A stretch of DNA of 64,000 nt from Sinobacterium norvegicum (GTDB taxonomy: Bacteria > Pseudomonadota > Gammaproteobacteria > Pseudomonadales > Sinobacteriaceae). The notes under the pieces were generated by a model. That model did not search any database, had not been told where the DNA came from, and saw nothing but the letters and a program-made list of their open reading frames with translations. This document shows, piece after piece, positions 59,758-64,000 of the stretch; the stretch's first letter is position 1; each line of letters begins with the position of its first letter. A program made the position numbers and the translations under genes. The stretch covers positions 186,001 through 250,000 of the forward strand of contig NZ_CAKLPX010000003.1 of the NCBI RefSeq assembly GCF_923077115.1, given 5' to 3'.

Positions 59758-60936
59758 TTGTTGGAGAATTACTTGCCATTACTTGCCAGTGGTCAACTGA
59801 CCAAAATGAACACCGAGCTGCAGCCTGAGGGCGTGCGTTATCAACTCCCTGTGGGTGATCAGTTAATCGATATGAACGCCTTGATTGGCCAGTCGCTACG
59901 GTTTGTGTTTCGCGGTGCCATCAACTGTAATGCCTGCGGTAAGAAAACCCGCAAGAGTTACAGTCAAGGTTATTGTTACCGCTGTGCGCAGACGCTGCCC
60001 CAGTGTGATAGTTGCATAATGAGCCCAGAAAAGTGCCATTACCATGCCGGTAGCTGTCGCGACAGTGGCTGGGGTGAGAAATATTGTTTTCAGGATCACT
60101 ATGTCTACTTGGCTAATTCATCGGGCATTAAGATTGGTATTACCCGTGGCAGCCAAATACCGACGCGGTGGATGGACCAGGGTGCAATCCAGGCAAAGCC
60201 GGTGGCCCGGGTGAAAAACCGCTTGATGTCGGGCAAGGTGGAAGATGCTTTCAAGGCTATTTTACCCGACAAGACCAACTGGCGTAATTTACTCAAAGGC
60301 GACGCCGAGCCCCTCGATCTGAATCAGCTGTGGGCTGAGGCAAAGGATGAGTTGAGCGTGAAAATCGCCGGTTTAATTGCCGAGGTTGAGGCTGAAGTGC
60401 AGCATAAACTCGATAATAATGGCGACTTTAACGCCATCGAATTTCACGCCGATATCGAGTGGTTGGATGACAGTGACATTGTTGATATTCAATACCCAGT
60501 AACCCAGTACCCCGAGAAGGTCACCTCTCGGTCGTTGGATAGCGAATTAGAAAACAGCTATCGAGCGCTGTATGAACCGCTGTTTTTTCAACAGTTGCAG
60601 CAGACAGTCAGCGCCGTTGGTATTAATGCAAAGACTGAGAAAGCAGCGCAAAAGCTGTTTACCTCGACCATAAAGAAAGGTCTTAAAAAGGCATTTACTG
60701 TCAAGCCTGCGCTGGAAGCGGTGACGGCAGTGATCAAGAAGTTCCCGGAGCTTGCAGCGCTGGACAAAGCCGAGATCGAACAGCAATTCACCGCCGCGTT
60801 ATCAGGCAGTGGTGAGATGTTAGGTGTTGTTGAGGGCAAACTCAACGGCATTAAGGGGCAGTATTTAATCTTGGATAGCGGCGTTATTAACATGCGTAAG
60901 TTCACCGCTTATCACTTAGATTTCTACGCCGAATAA
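59758..60936 (+). CDS. DUF2797 protein with internal insertion
   Basis: A 392-aa protein, longer than the usual 270-300 residues for DUF2797. The N-terminal part has Cys pairs (CNACGKKTRKSYSQGYCYRC, CDSC, CHYHAGSC) fit for zinc, and HYVYLANSSGIKIGITRG followed by RWMDQGAIQA resembles the GIY-YIG nuclease superfamily, whose catalytic function is unproven here. The family C-terminus KLNGIKGQYLILDSGVINMR is present, but about 85 residues (roughly 270-355, Lys- and Ala-rich) lie between it and the preceding domain. Starts at a TTG. Function unknown. Confidence 0.7.
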   Translation: MLENYLPLLASGQLTKMNTELQPEGVRYQLPVGDQLIDMNALIGQSLRFVFRGAINCNACGKKTRKSYSQGYCYRCAQTLPQCDSCIMSPEKCHYHAGSCRDSGWGEKYCFQDHYVYLANSSGIKIGITRGSQIPTRWMDQGAIQAKPVARVKNRLMSGKVEDAFKAILPDKTNWRNLLKGDAEPLDLNQLWAEAKDELSVKIAGLIAEVEAEVQHKLDNNGDFNAIEFHADIEWLDDSDIVDIQYPVTQYPEKVTSRSLDSELENSYRALYEPLFFQQLQQTVSAVGINAKTEKAAQKLFTSTIKKGLKKAFTVKPALEAVTAVIKKFPELAALDKAEIEQQFTAALSGSGEMLGVVEGKLNGIKGQYLILDSGVINMRKFTAYHLDFYAE

Positions 60937-60990
60937 TAGCGCTCCGGCCACGAGCTGGGGCAATACTTGTTTTAGTTAGGATGTTTAGCC

Positions 60991-63639
60991 ATGGAAAACG
61001 CACAGCCGGGTACAATTTACCTGAAGGATTATCAACAGCCCAATTATTGGATCAGCGAGACGCATCTGCGTTTTGAGCTGGCCGATAGCGACACGGTTGT
61101 GCGCAGTCGATTGAGTATGCAGCGTCGTGACGGTGTGGCCGAGGGCGCCGAGCTGGTGCTGCATGGCGTCGAGTTAACGCTGTTGTCGCTATTGGTGAAT
61201 GGCGTCGATGTCGATCAAAGCCAATACAGTGTCGATGAACAAACGCTGACTATTCGTGGTTTGCCGGCTCAGTTTGAGCTGGAGTGTGTCACTCAAATCC
61301 AGCCCCAGGATAATACCTCGCTGGAGGGCCTGTATCAGTCGCGTACCATGTTTTGTACCCAGTGCGAGGCCGAGGGCTTCCGCAAGATTACCTACTATCT
61401 CGACCGCCCCGATGTGATGAGTGTGTTTACCACCACCGTCGTCGCCGACAAGGCTAAATACCCACTGTTGTTATCTAACGGTAATCCTGTGGATCGTGGT
61501 GATTTAGCTGATGGCCAGCACTTTGTCACCTGGCAGGACCCCTTTAAGAAACCGGCCTATTTATTTGCCGTGGTCGCCGCCGATCTGGCGTTGGTGGAAG
61601 ACAGCTTTACCACCATGAGTGGCCGTGAAGTATCACTGCAGTTGTTTGTCGAGCCCAAGGATCTCGATAAATGTGACCATGCCATGCTATCGCTGAAAAA
61701 TGCCATGCGTTGGGATGAGACCACCTACGGGCGCGAATACGATCTCGGTATTTATATGATCGTCGCCGTCGATGATTTCAATATGGGGGCAATGGAAAAC
61801 AAAGGCCTCAATATCTTTAACACCTCCTGTGTATTGGCCGAGCAGAAAACGACTACCGATGCGGCATTTCAGCGGGTAGAGGGGGTTGTCGCCCACGAAT
61901 ATTTTCACAACTGGTCGGGCAACCGTGTCACCTGTCGAGATTGGTTTCAACTCAGTCTGAAGGAAGGCTTTACCGTTTATCGTGATGCAGAATTCTCCGC
62001 CGATATGAACTCGCCGACGGTGAAGCGGGTGGAGGAAGTGCAATTATTGCGCTCGGCGCAGTTTGCCGAAGATGCCGGCCCGATGGCACACCCGATTCGT
62101 CCCGCCTCGTTTATTGAAATTTCAAACTTCTATACCTTGACCATCTATGAGAAGGGTGCCGAGGTGGTGCGTATGATTGCCAATCTACTCGGTGAGGACT
62201 TGTTTCGCCAGGGCACCGATTTGTACTTCGACCGCTTCGACGGTCAGGCGGTGACCACCGATGATTTCGTCGCCTGTATGGCCGAGGTCAGTGGCCAGGA
62301 TTTCAGCCAATTTCAGCACTGGTACGATCAGGCCGGGACACCTCAGCTGGATGTCAGCGGTGAGTATAATGCCGCCGACAAGACCTATACCCTCAGTGTC
62401 AGCCAATCCTGTCCGGCGACACCGGGCCAGGCCGATAAACCGGTATTCTTGATTCCCATGGCAACGGCTCTGGTCGGTCGTGACGGTTTGTTGCCGCTGA
62501 CGCTTAACGGTGTCGACTGCGGTGAAGAAACCGTGCTGGCCGTCGATCAACAAAGCCAGCAGTTTGTCTTTGAAAACGTCACCGAGGCGCCGGTGCCATC
62601 GCTGCTGAGAAATTTCTCGGCTCCGGTGAAACTACGCTTCGATTACAGCCGCGAACAGCTGCTGATGCTGGCGGCGCGTGATAACGACGGCTTCTGTCGT
62701 TGGGATGCGATGCAGCAGTTGGCCGTGCAGATTATCAATGAGCAGGCTGTGGCCTGGCGCCAGGGTGAGGCGATCAGCGTCGACAGCTCCCTGCTAACCG
62801 CCATTAGAGCACTGTTAGGCGATGCTGAGGCGAATGATAAGGCGATGGTGGCCATGATGATGTCGCTGCCCAGCCTGGCGTATTTAATTGAGTTGTCTCA
62901 GCAGGCCGATATCGAAGCCTTACAGGCGGCGAGAGAGAAAGTACGCCTGGCTATCGCGGTAGAGCTGCAAAGCCTGTTGCTGGATTGCTATCACTCGAAC
63001 GTGTCGACGGATGAATACCGCCCGGATGCGACGCAGATTGCGCAACGCAGCCTGAAGAATGCCTGTCTGAGCTACCTCAGTTTATTACCGGATCAGAGTG
63101 CCATCGAGTTGCTGCAGCAGCAGTACCAGCAGGCCGATAATATGACCGATACCATGGCAGCATTAAGCGCCATGGTGAATAGTGATGGCCCGAATGCGGC
63201 CAGTGCCAAGCAGGATATGCTCGATGATTTCTATCACCGCTGGCAGCAAGAGGCATTAGTGGTTAACCAGTGGCTGCAGGTACAGGCGGGTTGTGGTCTG
63301 GCCGGTGGCCTCGACCGTGTGAAGGCGTTAATGCAGCACCCTGCGTTCGATATTAAGAACCCCAACAAGGTGCGTTCCGTGGTGGCGGTGTTCTGTGCTC
63401 AGAATGCGATTAACTTCCACCACAGTGATGGCAGCGGCTATCAGTTCCTTGCCGAACAGGTGATCAGGCTGAACGAACTCAACCCACAGATAGCGGCTCG
63501 TATTATCACGCCGCTGACCAAGTGGCGCAGGTTTGCCCCGGCTCAGGCCGATAATATGCAGGCGGCATTAAAGCAGATTATGGCGGCGCCAAACCTGTCC
63601 AGCGATGTCTATGAGGTGGTGAGTAAAAGCCTGACGTAG
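60991..63639 (+). CDS. pepN: Aminopeptidase N
   Basis: An 882-aa M1-family zinc aminopeptidase that removes N-terminal residues from peptides in the cytosol. The exopeptidase motif NMGAMENKGLNIFN (about residues 265-278) precedes the zinc motif VVAHEYFHNWSGNRV and the downstream zinc Glu in LKEGFTVYRDAEF. The catalytic core is followed by the beta-sandwich and a long alpha-helical C-terminal domain. Length matches bacterial PepN (about 870 aa). ATG start. A strong terminator follows its stop. Confidence 0.96.
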   Translation: MENAQPGTIYLKDYQQPNYWISETHLRFELADSDTVVRSRLSMQRRDGVAEGAELVLHGVELTLLSLLVNGVDVDQSQYSVDEQTLTIRGLPAQFELECVTQIQPQDNTSLEGLYQSRTMFCTQCEAEGFRKITYYLDRPDVMSVFTTTVVADKAKYPLLLSNGNPVDRGDLADGQHFVTWQDPFKKPAYLFAVVAADLALVEDSFTTMSGREVSLQLFVEPKDLDKCDHAMLSLKNAMRWDETTYGREYDLGIYMIVAVDDFNMGAMENKGLNIFNTSCVLAEQKTTTDAAFQRVEGVVAHEYFHNWSGNRVTCRDWFQLSLKEGFTVYRDAEFSADMNSPTVKRVEEVQLLRSAQFAEDAGPMAHPIRPASFIEISNFYTLTIYEKGAEVVRMIANLLGEDLFRQGTDLYFDRFDGQAVTTDDFVACMAEVSGQDFSQFQHWYDQAGTPQLDVSGEYNAADKTYTLSVSQSCPATPGQADKPVFLIPMATALVGRDGLLPLTLNGVDCGEETVLAVDQQSQQFVFENVTEAPVPSLLRNFSAPVKLRFDYSREQLLMLAARDNDGFCRWDAMQQLAVQIINEQAVAWRQGEAISVDSSLLTAIRALLGDAEANDKAMVAMMMSLPSLAYLIELSQQADIEALQAAREKVRLAIAVELQSLLLDCYHSNVSTDEYRPDATQIAQRSLKNACLSYLSLLPDQSAIELLQQQYQQADNMTDTMAALSAMVNSDGPNAASAKQDMLDDFYHRWQQEALVVNQWLQVQAGCGLAGGLDRVKALMQHPAFDIKNPNKVRSVVAVFCAQNAINFHHSDGSGYQFLAEQVIRLNELNPQIAARIITPLTKWRRFAPAQADNMQAALKQIMAAPNLSSDVYEVVSKSLT

Positions 63640-63655
63640 GGCGTTAGGAAAAAAC

Positions 63656-63685
63656 AAAAAAGCCGCCTTTATCGGCGGCTTTTTT
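63656..63685. terminator. Bidirectional terminator between pepN and the DegV gene
   Basis: AAAAAAGCCGCC and GGCGGCTTTTTT make a symmetric hairpin with A-run and T-run on both sides. It can stop pepN on the plus strand and the converging gene on the minus strand. Confidence 0.9.
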
Positions 63686-63715
63686 GTCGCAGTCGTTGGT
63701 GAAAACCAAGGGGGT

Positions 63716-64000
63716 TTAGAATATCGCTTCGTGCGGAGGGGTGTCGCAGGAGACAGCAATACTAATGGTACCAGGGCCCAGGTTAACCGCACCGGTCAGC
63801 CCCATCATACAGGTAATCAGTTCGACACTCTTCTCCTCACACAGTGCTTGCAACGAGGCGAAGCCTTCAAATTCATTCAGTTTCTCGACATCGTCAGCAA
63901 TACTGAGCACCACGGTATTGTGGCTCAGGCCTTTCTCTATCTGCTTGCAGGCAACACTGAACATTAAGTTGATGGCCTTGGTATGGCCACGAACCTTGGC
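63716..64000 (-). CDS. DegV-family protein, C-terminal part
   Basis: The reading frame runs off the right edge; 94 residues are visible. They include RGHTKAINLMFSVACKQIEK and a final segment with VELITCMMGLTGAVNLGPGT, which resembles the DegV-family ending with the conserved His/Gly-Pro-Gly region (GPG in the usual fatty-acid-binding fold). The start lies outside the window. DegV-fold proteins bind fatty acids as part of fatty acid kinase systems in Gram-positives; the role here is not established. Confidence 0.55.
   Translation of the reverse strand, partial: AKVRGHTKAINLMFSVACKQIEKGLSHNTVVLSIADDVEKLNEFEGFASLQALCEEKSVELITCMMGLTGAVNLGPGTISIAVSCDTPPHEAIF

Overview
The window reads as chromosomal DNA of a marine-type gammaproteobacterium, probably near the Cellvibrionales/Spongiibacteraceae. 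This is inferred from the gene set, not from a marker gene: MinCDE, DusC, GlpG, YeaC, PepN, a three-subunit Na+ oxaloacetate decarboxylase, a type II secretion operon, and many regulators and catabolic genes. Coding density is high. I see no phage, transposase, integrase or CRISPR array.

Layout. 1-2461: end of a histidine phosphatase gene, a LysR regulator and a luciferase-like monooxygenase. 2532-3490: two tRNA-Arg(ACG) genes and one tRNA-Ser(GCT), with repeats that carry the tRNA-Arg 3' end and its terminator. 3500-4924: an exported DUF1254/DUF1214 protein. 5258-10736 (minus strand): a five-gene operon for valine/isobutyryl-CoA breakdown, with an acylating aldehyde dehydrogenase in place of a recognisable mmsA. 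10904-15644: AraC and LysR regulators, a DUF945 protein, a YcxB-like protein and a pentapeptide-repeat protein. 15672-17270: a second DUF1254 protein, ending in nine Pro-Ala-Glu repeats. 17416-22556: an RND efflux pump, its TetR regulator and a perfect palindromic operator. 22811-31904: DUF4375 protein, LysE exporter, two cold-shock proteins, a methyltransferase, a 205-aa protein with a CNF/BLF1-like Ser-Gly-Cys...His motif, a membrane fatty-acid hydroxylase, a nitroreductase, regulators, a DUF924 protein and a YeeN-type YebC protein.

32200-34020 is minCDE, followed by convergent dusC. 35244-38639 is oadGAB behind a promoter region with a 14-bp palindrome. 39016-48999 is a type II secretion operon, gspCDEFHIJKLM, with no gspG between F and H. 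Next come a lipoprotein, QueD and an orphan histidine kinase. 51808-52761 holds a duplicated Val-Asp-Val tRNA operon. The last part holds a coiled-coil/Cys-rich protein of unknown function, a PLP enzyme, a cNMP-binding/rhodanese fusion, NadK, a metallophosphoesterase, a GlpG rhomboid, YeaC, an enlarged DUF2797 protein, PepN and the end of a DegV-family gene.

The points most worth checking are the BLF1/CNF-like protein, the rtT-like repeats behind tRNA-Arg, the missing gspG, the unusual aldehyde dehydrogenase in the valine operon, and the internal insertion in the DUF2797 protein.
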